Below, in pieces: positions 1 through 8,848 of a stretch of DNA of 64,000 nucleotides. Numbering within the stretch: the stretch's first letter is position 1; every line of letters begins with the position of its first letter. The notes under the pieces are model-generated. The model was not told where the DNA came from and ran no database searches. It saw nothing but the letters and a program-made list of their open reading frames with translations. Origin of the DNA: Knoellia sp. S7-12 (GTDB taxonomy: Bacteria > Actinomycetota > Actinomycetes > Actinomycetales > Dermatophilaceae); NCBI RefSeq assembly GCF_040518285.1, contig NZ_CP155449.1, positions 3,596,001 through 3,660,000 on the forward strand, written 5' to 3'. The position numbers were made by a program, and so were the translations under genes.

Positions 1-734
1 CGGTTCTCGATCGGCGCGGCGTAGACACGGGCGACGGTGGTTGACGGGTCAGCCAGGTCGGCTCCGGTGGCGAACGACGCGCCGACGACAGGGATGTCCA
101 CGTCGAAGGTGCCGAGTGTGCCGACAATCAGCGCCGACCGTTCCGGGGTGTTGCCCTGGTTGAAGATGATGACCCCGGCTGCGCCCGCCGCTTCGGCGTT
201 GTCCGCCTTGAGTCCGAAGTCGCAGGACCCACGCTGCACGAGCGCGATGTTGCCAACCGGGAAGCCGGCGAAGTCCGCAGCCTCACAGCCAGACGTGCTC
301 GCTCGTGGGGGCACGAGGTTGATGTCGACAGGGGTCACCGTCGCGGTGACGTCGCCGGCGCCCGAGCCCGTGAAGGAGTCCGTCACATAGGTCGTCGGGG
401 TCGGCGAGATCTGCTGCAGGGCGCCCTGCTCCTGGTAGGCGAAGTCGAAGTACTGGCGCCGCGTCTCATATCCCGCGGCCTGCAGAACCTGTTCGACGTA
501 GGCGCCGGAAGCGTCGTATCCCGACGTGCCCGCTTCGCGGTTGCCGTCGTTGGCGTCGGCGATCTCCTGGAACGCCTCCAGGTGGTCCATGACTCCTTCG
601 AGAGTCACCGCTTGGGTGAACTTCTTGGAGTTGTTGGGGTTGCCCGCCGAGGCGGGCCCCCCAGCGGCGACGAGGCTTGTCACCAGCCCCACGGCAGCAA
701 CTGCAGCCAGAGAAGTACGTCGTTGTACTCGCAA
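1..734 (-). CDS. Secreted PA-domain (M28-like) peptidase, 3' end truncated by window edge
   Basis: The reading frame is open from a TTG start at 734 to the left edge, so the C-terminus is missing. The start is set by AGGAGG (746-741) six bases upstream. The N-terminus MRVQRRTSLAAVAAVGL followed by a hydrophobic run and ASA is an export signal; the RRTSL pair makes Tat export possible. The visible ~240 residues contain a protease-associated domain (CEAADFAGFPVGNIALVQRG, then AAGVIIFNQG). In actinobacteria this arrangement usually precedes an M28 zinc aminopeptidase domain, but the metal ligands lie outside the window, so the catalytic assignment is inferred from family architecture only. Confidence 0.7.
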   Translation of the reverse strand, partial: MRVQRRTSLAAVAAVGLVTSLVAAGGPASAGNPNNSKKFTQAVTLEGVMDHLEAFQEIADANDGNREAGTSGYDASGAYVEQVLQAAGYETRRQYFDFAYQEQGALQQISPTPTTYVTDSFTGSGAGDVTATVTPVDINLVPPRASTSGCEAADFAGFPVGNIALVQRGSCDFGLKADNAEAAGAAGVIIFNQGNTPERSALIVGTLGTFDVDIPVVGASFATGADLADPSTTVARVYAAPIEN

Positions 735-863
735 GGTGTTCCTCCTGATAGTAGGCCCGGAGGTGACCGCGCCTTGGCCAGAGGCTATGGCCCGGACGCG
801 CTACAAGGAATAGCCCAGTAGGGCCTTGACGCCTGCTCGCGGATGCTGTTTGGCGAGCTGGAC

Positions 864-2294
864 TCAGCGCGGGGCGGTGAAGCGCTGGAGGAAGGCCGAC
901 AGCAGTCGAGCCGAGTCCTCTCGCGGGAGCACTTCGATGAGGGACAGGACCGTTGTGAGGTCGAGGTCGCCTCCCGCTCTGGCTCCGTCCGCAAGAGCCA
1001 CAGGATCGGGTATGCCGGTGTGAGACAACGCTTCCGGGCTCGGCAACGCGTGTCCCCGGACGGCGTCCGCGGCCTCGATGAGCGCGGGCACCAGCTCCCC
1101 CAGCAAGCCCTCGGTCACGGGAGTGATCGTCAGGTGAGCCGTGTGCGGGACCCGGGTCCCATCGGACTGCGTCATCGCCGGCTGTCCCTGCAGGACGAAC
1201 CCGCGTTCGGCGACGGCAGCCGTCCAGAGGAGCGGGTCGACCTGGTGCTCAACGGCCACGGCGTCGTCTGCCGCAACAGCGACGAGCGGCCCCTGCCGCT
1301 CCCCCAGAACCCGCAGCCCGTGGATCCCGCCGACTCCCTCGACCACGGCGGACGTGGCGGCGACGACGGGACGGGTGAGGGCGGCATACCCGCCTGTTCC
1401 GAGGGTCTGGACCACGGCCCAGGCCGCGGCCAACGACGTCGCTGACCGCGTGCCGAGCATCGTCGGGTTGACGACGGGGTAGCCGAGCCAGTCGGTGATG
1501 GCGAAGTAGCGCGCGAGGTCGAGCTCACTGTCGGCGAAGAGGAGCAGCGACGCACCCTTGGGGACGTAGCCGTACTTGTGGATGTCGGCGCTGATGCTGC
1601 TCACGCCGCGCCCGCGAAAGTCCCACTGCGGCAAGGGTTCTCCCCCGGCCTGCTCCCAGAACGGCAACACCCAGCCACCGACACAGGCATCCACGTGACA
1701 CGGGATCCCACGATCCGCGGCAGCACCCGCCACCTCGCTGACGGCATCGATGACCCCGTGCGGATAGGACGGTGCCGACACGACGACAAGGGCGACGTCC
1801 GGTCCGAGGGCCGCGACCATTGCCGCCGCCGGTGCGCGGCCCGATGTCACGTCCACGGGCAACACACTCACGTCGAGTCCGAAGTAGTGGGCGGCCTTGT
1901 GGAAGGCCGCATGCGTCGACGCGGACACCACAAGACGCGGCCTTCCCTCCCCGCCGCGCGCCACCCAGAGGTCGCGCGCAGCCTTCACGGCGAGCAGGCA
2001 GCTCTCAGTCCCACCTGAGGTGACCGATCCGGTGGCCGAAGGCCCGTGCAGCATCGTCCGGCCAAAGGCCACGAGGTCGGACTCCATCAGCGCCACTGAG
2101 GGGAAGGTCGTCGGGTCGAGTCCGTTCACCGGTTGGAGGAGCCGCATCGCCTGTGCCGCAACCTCATCGAGTTCGGGTCGACCATGGTCATAGACATAGG
2201 ACAGGACGCGTCCACCGTGCGTTGGGGCATCGTGCTCGCGATAGGCACGCAGCCTTCCCAGCACCTCGTCAGGGTGTGTTGACTCATGCTCCAT
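864..2294 (-). CDS. PLP-dependent decarboxylase / sphingosine-1-phosphate lyase-like enzyme
   Basis: A 476-residue group II PLP decarboxylase-fold protein. The segment SADIHKYGYVPKG carries the cofactor lysine (about Lys240), and SVTSGGTES upstream is the phosphate-binding loop typical of the sphingosine-1-phosphate lyase/aromatic decarboxylase family. The substrate cannot be told from sequence: a lyase acting on phospho-amines or an amino-acid decarboxylase are both possible. The ATG at 2294 (MEHESTHPDEV) is chosen because it gives the family's usual length and overlaps the end of the upstream symporter gene by 11 bases. That overlap suggests co-transcription, and so a substrate linked to the transporter. 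Confidence 0.8.
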   Translation of the reverse strand: MEHESTHPDEVLGRLRAYREHDAPTHGGRVLSYVYDHGRPELDEVAAQAMRLLQPVNGLDPTTFPSVALMESDLVAFGRTMLHGPSATGSVTSGGTESCLLAVKAARDLWVARGGEGRPRLVVSASTHAAFHKAAHYFGLDVSVLPVDVTSGRAPAAAMVAALGPDVALVVVSAPSYPHGVIDAVSEVAGAAADRGIPCHVDACVGGWVLPFWEQAGGEPLPQWDFRGRGVSSISADIHKYGYVPKGASLLLFADSELDLARYFAITDWLGYPVVNPTMLGTRSATSLAAAWAVVQTLGTGGYAALTRPVVAATSAVVEGVGGIHGLRVLGERQGPLVAVAADDAVAVEHQVDPLLWTAAVAERGFVLQGQPAMTQSDGTRVPHTAHLTITPVTEGLLGELVPALIEAADAVRGHALPSPEALSHTGIPDPVALADGARAGGDLDLTTVLSLIEVLPREDSARLLSAFLQRFTAPR

Positions 2295-3603
2295 CGAGGA
2301 GCACCTCCGGTTCGACATACTTGCGCAGTGCCACGATCGAGATGACGGCCAGGACCGCTGGCACCAGCGTGAAGGCGAGCCCCATGGCGACCTCGGCGCC
2401 GCGCGGCTGGGCCACGGGATCACCCGTGCTCGACACGAATCCACTCACGGCCAGCATGAGCAGCACGATGCCCGGGCCGAGGGCGAGACCCGCGGTCTCC
2501 AGTGCCGTCCACACCCCGCTCATCGCGCCACCCCGGGCCCGCCCTGCCTCCTCGATCACATCGGGAAGCATCGCCAGGGGGAAGAGCTGCATCCCGGCAT
2601 ACGCGACACCGCCGACCGCCAGAGCGAGGACCGACAGCCACGTCCACTCGAGCGAGAGGGCCGGGACCTGCACCACGCAGGCGAGCACGAAGAGCCAGGA
2701 CGACGCGAGGTATGCCGCCCGCTTGCCTCGCGCTGCTGCATAACGTTTCCAGGCCGGCATGACGACGAGCGCAGGCGCGACGACAGCCGCGAACAACACG
2801 CTCACCAGGGACTGGGAGCCAAGGAGATAGGTCGCGACATACTGCGCTGCCGCGAGGACGATGCCCGTGGCCAGCGCCTGGATGACGAAGACGACGAGCA
2901 GCGCACGGAAGCGCGGCAAGTCTCGGATGGCGTCCAATCCCGCACGCAGAGATGAAGATTCGGTGGTTCCACCCACGCGGCTCTCGTGCCCTCGCAGGCT
3001 GGCGACGGTCGCGAGCATGCCGACTGACAGCACGAGCGCCGAGACGACTGCCATGACCAGATAGCCGGAGCGACCGCCGCCAAGGGCGTCGCGAATGCCC
3101 GGGGCACCGGCACCGAACGCGAGGATCGCCAGCGCCAGCACCCCGACGCGCCACGCCATCATGCGGGTGCGCTCGGTGTAGTCGTTCGTGAGGTCGGCGG
3201 GCGCCGCGATGTAGGGCACCTGAAAGAAGCTGAATGAGGTTGTCGCGAGGACGAATGCGGCAACGACCCAGAGCGCGGCTGCGCCTGAGCCGAAGCCCGA
3301 CGGAACGGCGAACATCGCAATGAAGCCCACCGGCAGCGTCAACGCGCCGAGCAGCATGAGCCGGTGGCGTGACCCGTGGGCGGCCACCTCACGATCGCTG
3401 CGCGCCCCGATCGCCGGGTCGATGACGACGTCCCACACCTTGGGGACGAGGACGACGACGGCCGCCAGCGCCGCAGTGACTCCCAACGTGTCGGTGAGGT
3501 AGTAGGCGAGGACAAGGCCCGGCAGGGTCCCGAAGCCGCCCGTCCCAACACTGCCCGCGGCATATCCCGCTGTCTGGGCGCGGGTGAGGCGTTCGCGAGG
3601 CAT
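2284..3603 (-). CDS. MFS / GPH-family cation symporter
   Basis: A 439-residue inner-membrane protein with about 12 hydrophobic segments. The N-terminal half has YYLTDTLGV and then VVLVPKVWDVVIDPAIGARSD, the loop motif of the glycoside-pentoside-hexuronide:cation symporter group within the major facilitator superfamily. The ATG at 3603 (MPRERLTRAQ) starts just before the first membrane segment; the frame stays open much further upstream, but without membrane character. It overlaps the PLP decarboxylase by 11 bases, so an uptake-plus-decarboxylation pair is plausible. The substrate is unknown. Confidence 0.8.
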   Translation of the reverse strand: MPRERLTRAQTAGYAAGSVGTGGFGTLPGLVLAYYLTDTLGVTAALAAVVVLVPKVWDVVIDPAIGARSDREVAAHGSRHRLMLLGALTLPVGFIAMFAVPSGFGSGAAALWVVAAFVLATTSFSFFQVPYIAAPADLTNDYTERTRMMAWRVGVLALAILAFGAGAPGIRDALGGGRSGYLVMAVVSALVLSVGMLATVASLRGHESRVGGTTESSSLRAGLDAIRDLPRFRALLVVFVIQALATGIVLAAAQYVATYLLGSQSLVSVLFAAVVAPALVVMPAWKRYAAARGKRAAYLASSWLFVLACVVQVPALSLEWTWLSVLALAVGGVAYAGMQLFPLAMLPDVIEEAGRARGGAMSGVWTALETAGLALGPGIVLLMLAVSGFVSSTGDPVAQPRGAEVAMGLAFTLVPAVLAVISIVALRKYVEPEVLLDGA

Positions 3604-3649
3604 GCAACGCAGTATGTCCGGCGACGCCCCCGAAACCGACCGTTTCCGG

Positions 3650-4531
3650 TCAGGCGACCTGGATCGACCGGATCGAGTTGCTGAAGCGGAACTTGTCGAT
3701 GACCGTCGTCGACTCCGGTCGCCCACTGTCGGTCGCCGCCCCCAGAGTGAGGAGCAGCGGGACATAGTGATCGGCAGTCGGGTGGGCGACGGCCGCACCG
3801 GGCCCCTTTGCCAGGTAGTCGGTGAGCGCATCGACGTCACCGCGACCGAGTGCATCGGCCACCCACTCGTCGAACGCGGTGGTGTGACCTGCGAGCCGAG
3901 GGTCACGCATGGCCGCGAAACTGTGCGTCATGAAGCCGGAGCCCATGACGAGGATCCCCTCCTCGCGCAGCGAACGCAGCCGCTGGCCCAACGCGTGCAA
4001 CGCCGTCGGGTCGAGGCTAGGCATGCTCAGCTGCACGACAGGGACGTCGGCCGCGGGGTACATCGCCATCATCGGGATGAAGGCGCCGTGGTCGAGCCCG
4101 CGGTCGACGTCTTGGTGGATCGGCGTCACGCCGCCGAGCGTCCCTACAAGACGGCGGGCGAGGTCGCTCGCGTCAGGGGTGGCGTACTGGAGGGTGTAGT
4201 ACTTCGGGTCGAAACCACCGAAGTCGTAGACCAGCGGCGTGCCTGCTGCGGCACCAGAGATCGCCACTGGTGCGTTCTCCCAATGGGCCGACACAATGAC
4301 GACCGCGCGCGGCTTCGGCATGCTCTGCGACCACGCGAAGAGTTCGGCGAGCCACTCCGGGTCGTCGAGGGTGGGCGGCGCTCCGTGACTCACGAAGAGG
4401 GCGGGCATCGCCCCGTCCTCGGAGGTCCACAGGCGCTGGGCACGAGCCTGCTCGACCACGCGGTCGTGCAGATCCTCGTAGGCACCGGCGGGTTGGCCGA
4501 GCCGGCTCGGGCCAGGAGAGTTGGGCGTCAT
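3650..4531 (-). CDS. LigB/DODA-type class III extradiol dioxygenase
   Basis: A 293-residue protein with the start of the DODA family core (LFVSHGAPPTLDD), the internal VSAHWEN motif and DHGAF (active-site His), followed by the C-terminal GSGFMTHSF segment. Homologues are Fe or Zn enzymes opening catechol-like rings (4,5-DOPA dioxygenase, YgiD type). It is transcribed away from a MarR gene across a short intergenic region with a paired palindromic operator, so aromatic-compound-responsive control is likely. The first ~40 residues are longer than usual; a later in-frame ATG (MPALFVSHG) would give the typical length. Confidence 0.85.
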   Translation of the reverse strand: MTPNSPGPSRLGQPAGAYEDLHDRVVEQARAQRLWTSEDGAMPALFVSHGAPPTLDDPEWLAELFAWSQSMPKPRAVVIVSAHWENAPVAISGAAAGTPLVYDFGGFDPKYYTLQYATPDASDLARRLVGTLGGVTPIHQDVDRGLDHGAFIPMMAMYPAADVPVVQLSMPSLDPTALHALGQRLRSLREEGILVMGSGFMTHSFAAMRDPRLAGHTTAFDEWVADALGRGDVDALTDYLAKGPGAAVAHPTADHYVPLLLTLGAATDSGRPESTTVIDKFRFSNSIRSIQVA

Positions 4532-4594
4532 CGTGATGACCTTTCAGGCAGGTTCATGAGATGTCTCGAGTCAGTGAGGAGCGACGTGCTTCAC

Positions 4595-4638
4595 TTGCAC
4601 CTTGAAGTAACAATAGAGTCAATGACTTCACGGTGCAA
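4595..4638. promoter_or_regulatory. Probable MarR operator in the divergent dioxygenase/marR gap
   Basis: Two inverted 14-base arms, TTGCACCTTGAAGT (4595-4608) and ACTTCACGGTGCAA (4625-4638), match at 13 of 14 positions and are separated by 16 bases. Each also reads ACTT-N8-AAGT (or AATT), the size and symmetry expected for a MarR dimer site. The position between two divergent genes is typical for autoregulation together with repression of the neighbour. Confidence 0.7.
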
Positions 4639-4685
4639 TTCATTCCCCGGCCCGTCAGCCCGTGCGCAGAACTAGGATCGGGGCC

Positions 4686-5186
4686 ATGTCCAGCCCGCCA
4701 CACGAACGCGCCACGTCCCCTGAGGACGCTGTGCCCTGGCTCGATGACGATGAGCGGGATGCCTGGATGGCCCTCGCCGGCCTCATGGTCCGCCTCCCCG
4801 CGGCGCTCGACCGCCAGCTCCAGACAGAATCGAACCTGAGTCACTTCGAGTACCAGGTGCTTGCCGGCCTTTCCGACGCGCCCGACCGGACCCTGCGGAT
4901 GAGCGCCCTGGCCACGCTGACGGAGGGCCAGCTTCCCCGCCTCTCCCAGGTGGCTGCCCGGCTCGAGAAGCGCGGTTGGCTCACTCGTCAGCCCGACCCG
5001 GCCGACGGCCGCTACACCCTCGCGACCCTCACCGATGAGGGCATGGCCTACCTCGTCGCCGCCGCCCCCGGTCACGTCCGCACGGTGCGACGTCTCGTTT
5101 TCGACTCCCTCACCACGACCCAGGTGCGTCAGCTGCGCGACATCGGCCGCAGTCTGGGCCGGGCCATCGCCGACGACGACGCCTGA
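4686..5186 (+). CDS. MarR-family transcriptional regulator
   Basis: A 166-residue winged-helix regulator. It shows the MarR order: an N-terminal dimer helix, FEYQVLAGLSDAPDRTLRMSALA, recognition helix region LSQVAARLEKRGWLTRQ, and the wing with DPADGRYTLATLTDEG. It probably senses a phenolic ligand and controls the divergent LigB-type dioxygenase through the operator at 4595-4638. The ATG at 4686 gives the usual family length. The ABC transporter operon downstream is convergent and probably unrelated. Confidence 0.88.
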   Translation: MSSPPHERATSPEDAVPWLDDDERDAWMALAGLMVRLPAALDRQLQTESNLSHFEYQVLAGLSDAPDRTLRMSALATLTEGQLPRLSQVAARLEKRGWLTRQPDPADGRYTLATLTDEGMAYLVAAAPGHVRTVRRLVFDSLTTTQVRQLRDIGRSLGRAIADDDA

Positions 5187-5220
5187 CGGAGCACGGCTCC
5201 GTCACCGGCCGGAGCCGGCT

Positions 5221-5985
5221 TCAGTGCCCCGCGTCGCTGCGCAGGAGCCGCCACCCGCCGGCCGCGACCGCTGCCACGGCCCACGTGACGAGCGTCAGTC
5301 GGGCCGACATCGGCGTCATGTCATCGAGCGGCCCCTCGCCGAAGATGAGGAAGAGCGCCCCGGAGCCAGGCAGCCGTGACGACACCGTGGGTGCCCACTC
5401 GAACGGCAGATTCCCCACGAGCAGTGGCAGCACGAGCAGCAGGGCGATGGCCAGCACGAGCGCGGCTGCGGTGCTGCGAGTGGCCAGGCCGAGCCCGATG
5501 CCCAGCAGCGCACCGCAGCCGATGACGATGACGAGGTCACCGAGGGACGCGAGCCCGTCAGCGAGCGGCAGGCCGATGTCGGGTGCGAGGGCCCACACCG
5601 CGACGCTCGCCGCCACGACGAGTGCGAGGCCGATGGCCGTAACCGTCAGGGCGATGACGGCGCAGCGAGCCGCGAGGAGCAGGCCACGCCGTGGCGTCCA
5701 CTGCAGAGTCGGGACGATCGCGCCCGTCGCATGGTCGGAAGTGCTCGTCACCACTGACCACGCCACGGTCCCGAACAGGGCGAACATCGCCGTGAAGCGC
5801 GCGACGTCCCACGCCGACCCGTCATCCGGCGCGGAGTCCGGGTTGTTGGCGACGTCGATGCCTGAGAGCACGCCGAGCCCGACGATTGCGAGGCCGATGG
5901 CGCAGAGGAACACCCAGCTCGACCGAACGCTCCAGATCCGGCTCCACTCGGCGCGGCTCGCGCGGGCGAGCACGGTCGCACTCAT
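5221..5985 (-). CDS. ABC-2 type exporter permease
   Basis: A 254-residue protein with six predicted membrane segments and short loops, consistent with a single-copy ABC-2 permease that dimerises. It begins MSATVLARASRAEWSRIWSVRSSW, the cytosolic interface helix seen in such permeases. Its start overlaps the stop of the ATPase gene by 4 bases (5982-5985), so the two are one translationally coupled exporter. Substrate unknown; drug or lipid efflux is the usual role. Confidence 0.8.
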   Translation of the reverse strand: MSATVLARASRAEWSRIWSVRSSWVFLCAIGLAIVGLGVLSGIDVANNPDSAPDDGSAWDVARFTAMFALFGTVAWSVVTSTSDHATGAIVPTLQWTPRRGLLLAARCAVIALTVTAIGLALVVAASVAVWALAPDIGLPLADGLASLGDLVIVIGCGALLGIGLGLATRSTAAALVLAIALLLVLPLLVGNLPFEWAPTVSSRLPGSGALFLIFGEGPLDDMTPMSARLTLVTWAVAAVAAGGWRLLRSDAGH

Positions 5986-6914
5986 CGCCCTGCCCCGTCC
6001 ACAACGGTGTCGGGCACCTGTCCGCGGTGCTCGACGCTGCCCTCGGTCAACGAGAGATAGGCGTCCTCAAGGGACCGTTCCACCTCTGCGAGGTGATGCA
6101 GGGGTATGCCGTGTGCGTGCGCGAGGTCTCCGACCTCGCTCGCGAGCAGTCCGCTCACCTCCACCTCCTCAGGGCCCGGGTGGGTCACGACGGCATCCGG
6201 CCCCAGTGCCCCCACCAGCGCGTCCACCCGTGGCGTGCGCACCCGCACCCGTTGACCGCCCAACCCACGGAGCATGCCCGCGATGTCCGTGTCGGCGATG
6301 AGGCGCCCACGACCGATGACGACGACCCGATCGGCGATGAGCTGCATCTCGCTCATGAGGTGGCTCGACACGAGGACCGTGCGCCCCTCGTCGGCAAACC
6401 CCCTGAACAGGGACCGGATCCACCGGACGCCATCGAGGTCGAGCCCGTTGACCGGCTCGTCGAAAAGCAGCACCGGCGGGTCGCCCAGCAGCGCTGCGGC
6501 GATGCCCAGCCGTTGTCGCATGCCCAACGAGTAGCCCTTGACCCGACGACCGGCCGCGTTCTCGAGCCCCACCTGCTCGATGACCTCTTCAACCCGGGCG
6601 AGCGGAATTCCGTTGCTGCGAGCGCCGATCCGCAGATGGCCACGGCCCGTTCGTCCAGGGTGCATCGCTCCGGCGTCAAGAAGCGCCCCCACCTCTCGCA
6701 ACGGTGCAGGGAAGTCGGTGTAGCGCCGCCCACCCACGGACGTCGCCCCGGCCGTCGGTCGGTCCAGCCCCAGGATCATCCGCATCGTCGTCGACTTCCC
6801 CGCACCGTTCGGCCCGAGGAAGCCGGTCACCTTCCCCGACTGCACGTCGAAGGTGAGGTCGTCGACCGCCCGCACACCGGCATACACCTTTGTCAGCCCG
6901 CTGACCCTGATCAT
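5982..6914 (-). CDS. ABC exporter ATP-binding protein
   Basis: A 310-residue DrrA/CcmA-type ATPase with Walker A GPNGAGKST, an ABC signature in the form YSLGMRQRLGIA and Walker B VLLFDEPVNGLD, followed by the H-loop VSSHLMSEM. The long C-terminal regulatory tail is normal for this group. The ATG at 6914 is preferred over upstream starts because the domain begins at once (MIRVSGLTKVYAG) and a purine-rich GGAGAG lies upstream. It forms an exporter with the overlapping permease gene. Confidence 0.88.
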   Translation of the reverse strand: MIRVSGLTKVYAGVRAVDDLTFDVQSGKVTGFLGPNGAGKSTTMRMILGLDRPTAGATSVGGRRYTDFPAPLREVGALLDAGAMHPGRTGRGHLRIGARSNGIPLARVEEVIEQVGLENAAGRRVKGYSLGMRQRLGIAAALLGDPPVLLFDEPVNGLDLDGVRWIRSLFRGFADEGRTVLVSSHLMSEMQLIADRVVVIGRGRLIADTDIAGMLRGLGGQRVRVRTPRVDALVGALGPDAVVTHPGPEEVEVSGLLASEVGDLAHAHGIPLHHLAEVERSLEDAYLSLTEGSVEHRGQVPDTVVDGAGR

Positions 6915-7093
6915 CCCTAGCACCCTCTCCACCGCCGAACCCGACGTCACGGACGCTAGGGGCTGCGGCCCGGCCAGTGGGGGTGAGACGTGTGAAGGTT
7001 CCGTGCAGATGCCGATGGCCGCGGCGCACAAGTTCGGCTGCGGTTCACCCAGAGGTATGCCGTCCGTTCCACTTTGGTGTGCAGGCTGCGGCC

Positions 7094-8380
7094 ATGACTT
7101 CCCGCCGATCCGTCCTGCCCGCGGTTGCGCTCGCAGGCGCTGCCCTCCTGGCCCCCACCATCGCCGCCGCCACACCTACAGGACCCGGCCGTCCCGTTCC
7201 GTCGCCCACGACTGCCAAGGTCCTCGGATTCTCGGTCCTGCCCACGCAGACCTACGTGCCCGGCAGTGAGCCTTCGGGGCACTGGACGACCGGCAACGCC
7301 GCTGTGCCTTCGCCCTACCCGGGCCAGCCGGTGCAGGGTTTCTCCGGCACGCACCGCAATGCCGACGGGTCCTACCTCGTGCTCAGCGACAACGGCTTCG
7401 GCGCCAAGACCAACAGCCAGGATGCGCTCCTCGCCCTCCATCGGATCCGGCCCAACACGAAGACGGGTGCCACGGCATACGAGACAACGCTTTTCACGTT
7501 CTCGGACCCGAAGCGGCTCATCCCGTGGCAGACGTGGCGTGACGGTGGCTGCGCGGCCGCGGCGTCGCTCCCGGCGGGCTACTCGTGTTCCACTCCCGAC
7601 CGCAAGCTCACGGGTTGGGACTTCGATCCCGAGTCGCTGCAGGTCGGCACGGACGGCACCTACTGGGTGGGTGAGGAGTTCGGGCCCTACCTGCTGCACT
7701 TCGACGCCAAGGGCCAGCTGTTGGAGGCTCCCATCGCGACTCCCGGGGTGAAGTCGCCGTCGAACCCCACGCTCGGCTCGGCGACGCCGAACCTCGCCAA
7801 TTCCAAGGGTTTCGAGGGCTTGGCGATCTCGCCCGACGGCCGCACGCTCTATCCGATGCTCGAGGGAGCGACCGCCGAGGACAAGGCCGCCAATCTCGCG
7901 AGCGACCTGCGCATCTATGAGGCGCCGATCGCCAAGGACGGCACGGCCGACTTCACCGGCGACTTCCGGCGCTACCGCATGGAGGACCCCGCCAACGCGC
8001 TCGGTGACTTCATTGCGATCAACAAGCACCAGTTCCTCGTCATTGAGCGTGACAACGGTCAAGGCCCGACCGCGGTGTTCAAGCGCATCTATCTCGTCGA
8101 CACCCGCGGTGTGGCGGCCGGCGGCTACGTCAAGAAGACCCTGCTCGTCGACCTCATGAACGTCCCCAACCCCTCTGGGGCAGGCGGATTTGGCGATCCG
8201 TTCACCTTCCCGTTCTTCACGATCGAGGACGTCGAGATCGTCGACAACCGCACCATCGCGGTGATGAACGACAACAACTTCCCCGCTGCTGGCGGTCGCA
8301 GCACCACCGAGCCCGACCGCAACGAGTTCGTCCTCATCCGCCTCGGCTCGGCACTCCAGGTGGACCACCGACTGCTCTGA
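7094..8380 (+). CDS. Secreted esterase-like phytase-family beta-propeller protein
   Basis: A 428-residue exported protein: signal peptide MTSRRSVLPAVALAGAALLA cut near IAAA, then a PF13449-type (esterase-like activity of phytase) domain. Recognisable parts are FSGTHRNADGSYLVLSDNGFG, DFDPESLQVG, WVGEEFGPYLLHFDAKG and FEGLAISPDGRTLYPMLEG, with conserved acidic residues that probably bind Ca2+. Family members are extracellular or wall-bound; reported phosphatase/esterase activity is limited. The ribosome site before 7094 is weak, and upstream codons do not extend the signal peptide sensibly. Confidence 0.8.
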   Translation: MTSRRSVLPAVALAGAALLAPTIAAATPTGPGRPVPSPTTAKVLGFSVLPTQTYVPGSEPSGHWTTGNAAVPSPYPGQPVQGFSGTHRNADGSYLVLSDNGFGAKTNSQDALLALHRIRPNTKTGATAYETTLFTFSDPKRLIPWQTWRDGGCAAAASLPAGYSCSTPDRKLTGWDFDPESLQVGTDGTYWVGEEFGPYLLHFDAKGQLLEAPIATPGVKSPSNPTLGSATPNLANSKGFEGLAISPDGRTLYPMLEGATAEDKAANLASDLRIYEAPIAKDGTADFTGDFRRYRMEDPANALGDFIAINKHQFLVIERDNGQGPTAVFKRIYLVDTRGVAAGGYVKKTLLVDLMNVPNPSGAGGFGDPFTFPFFTIEDVEIVDNRTIAVMNDNNFPAAGGRSTTEPDRNEFVLIRLGSALQVDHRLL

Positions 8381-8400
8381 GATCTGGCGTCATCCGCGCT

Positions 8401-8446
8401 GATCCTGGTCCGCCGCGCTCCCATGGGTGCGCGGCGGACCAGGATC
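8401..8446. terminator. Perfect 18-base-pair hairpin between convergent genes
   Basis: Arms 8401-8418 and 8429-8446 are exact reverse complements, with a 10-base loop that itself contains CCCATGGG. It lies between the esterase-like gene and the convergent DUF4287 gene. There is no T-run on either side, so a bidirectional hairpin terminator is likely but unproven. Confidence 0.6.
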
Positions 8447-8464
8447 TGCGCCCCGGGTGCCGGA

Positions 8465-8746
8465 CTAACGGTTGGCGATGCCGTCCAGTCGCAGCACGTC
8501 AGCCTCGTCACTGTGGGTGCCGGACGTGCCGACATGCTTGTCAGAGATGCCCGCGCCGTTCTTGATCACGTGCACGACGGCCATGCCATGGCCACGCCCG
8601 AGTCCGTGATCGTCGGCGAGCCAGGCAAGGATCTCGCCGGCCTTCGTCTCTGAGCCGAACCCGCGCGCGTGCGCTTGATCAACGAGCTCCTGCGGGGTGT
8701 GGCCGGTCTTCTTCTCGGCTGCATCGAGGTAGGCCTGGAACGACAT
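8465..8746 (-). CDS. DUF4287-type small protein
   Basis: A 93-residue protein whose first ~70 residues (SFQAYLDAAEKKTGHTPQEL ... ILAWLADDHGLGRGHGMAVVHVIKNG) match the DUF4287 pattern: a helical domain with a conserved GRGHGMA segment. No catalytic function is established for the family. The ATG at 8746 follows the purine-rich GGGGTCACC. A short C-terminal tail (HSDEADVLRLDGIANR) looks lineage-specific. It stands alone, convergent with the upstream esterase gene. Confidence 0.7.
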   Translation of the reverse strand: MSFQAYLDAAEKKTGHTPQELVDQAHARGFGSETKAGEILAWLADDHGLGRGHGMAVVHVIKNGAGISDKHVGTSGTHSDEADVLRLDGIANR

Positions 8747-8848
8747 GGTGACCCCTGGTGTGCGTTGGTTTGCGCCTGTCACTCATGGTGCCGAACGGGC
8801 TGTCACATTTTCGACACTCGCTGCATCACTTGTGCGGTGCCTCAAGGA

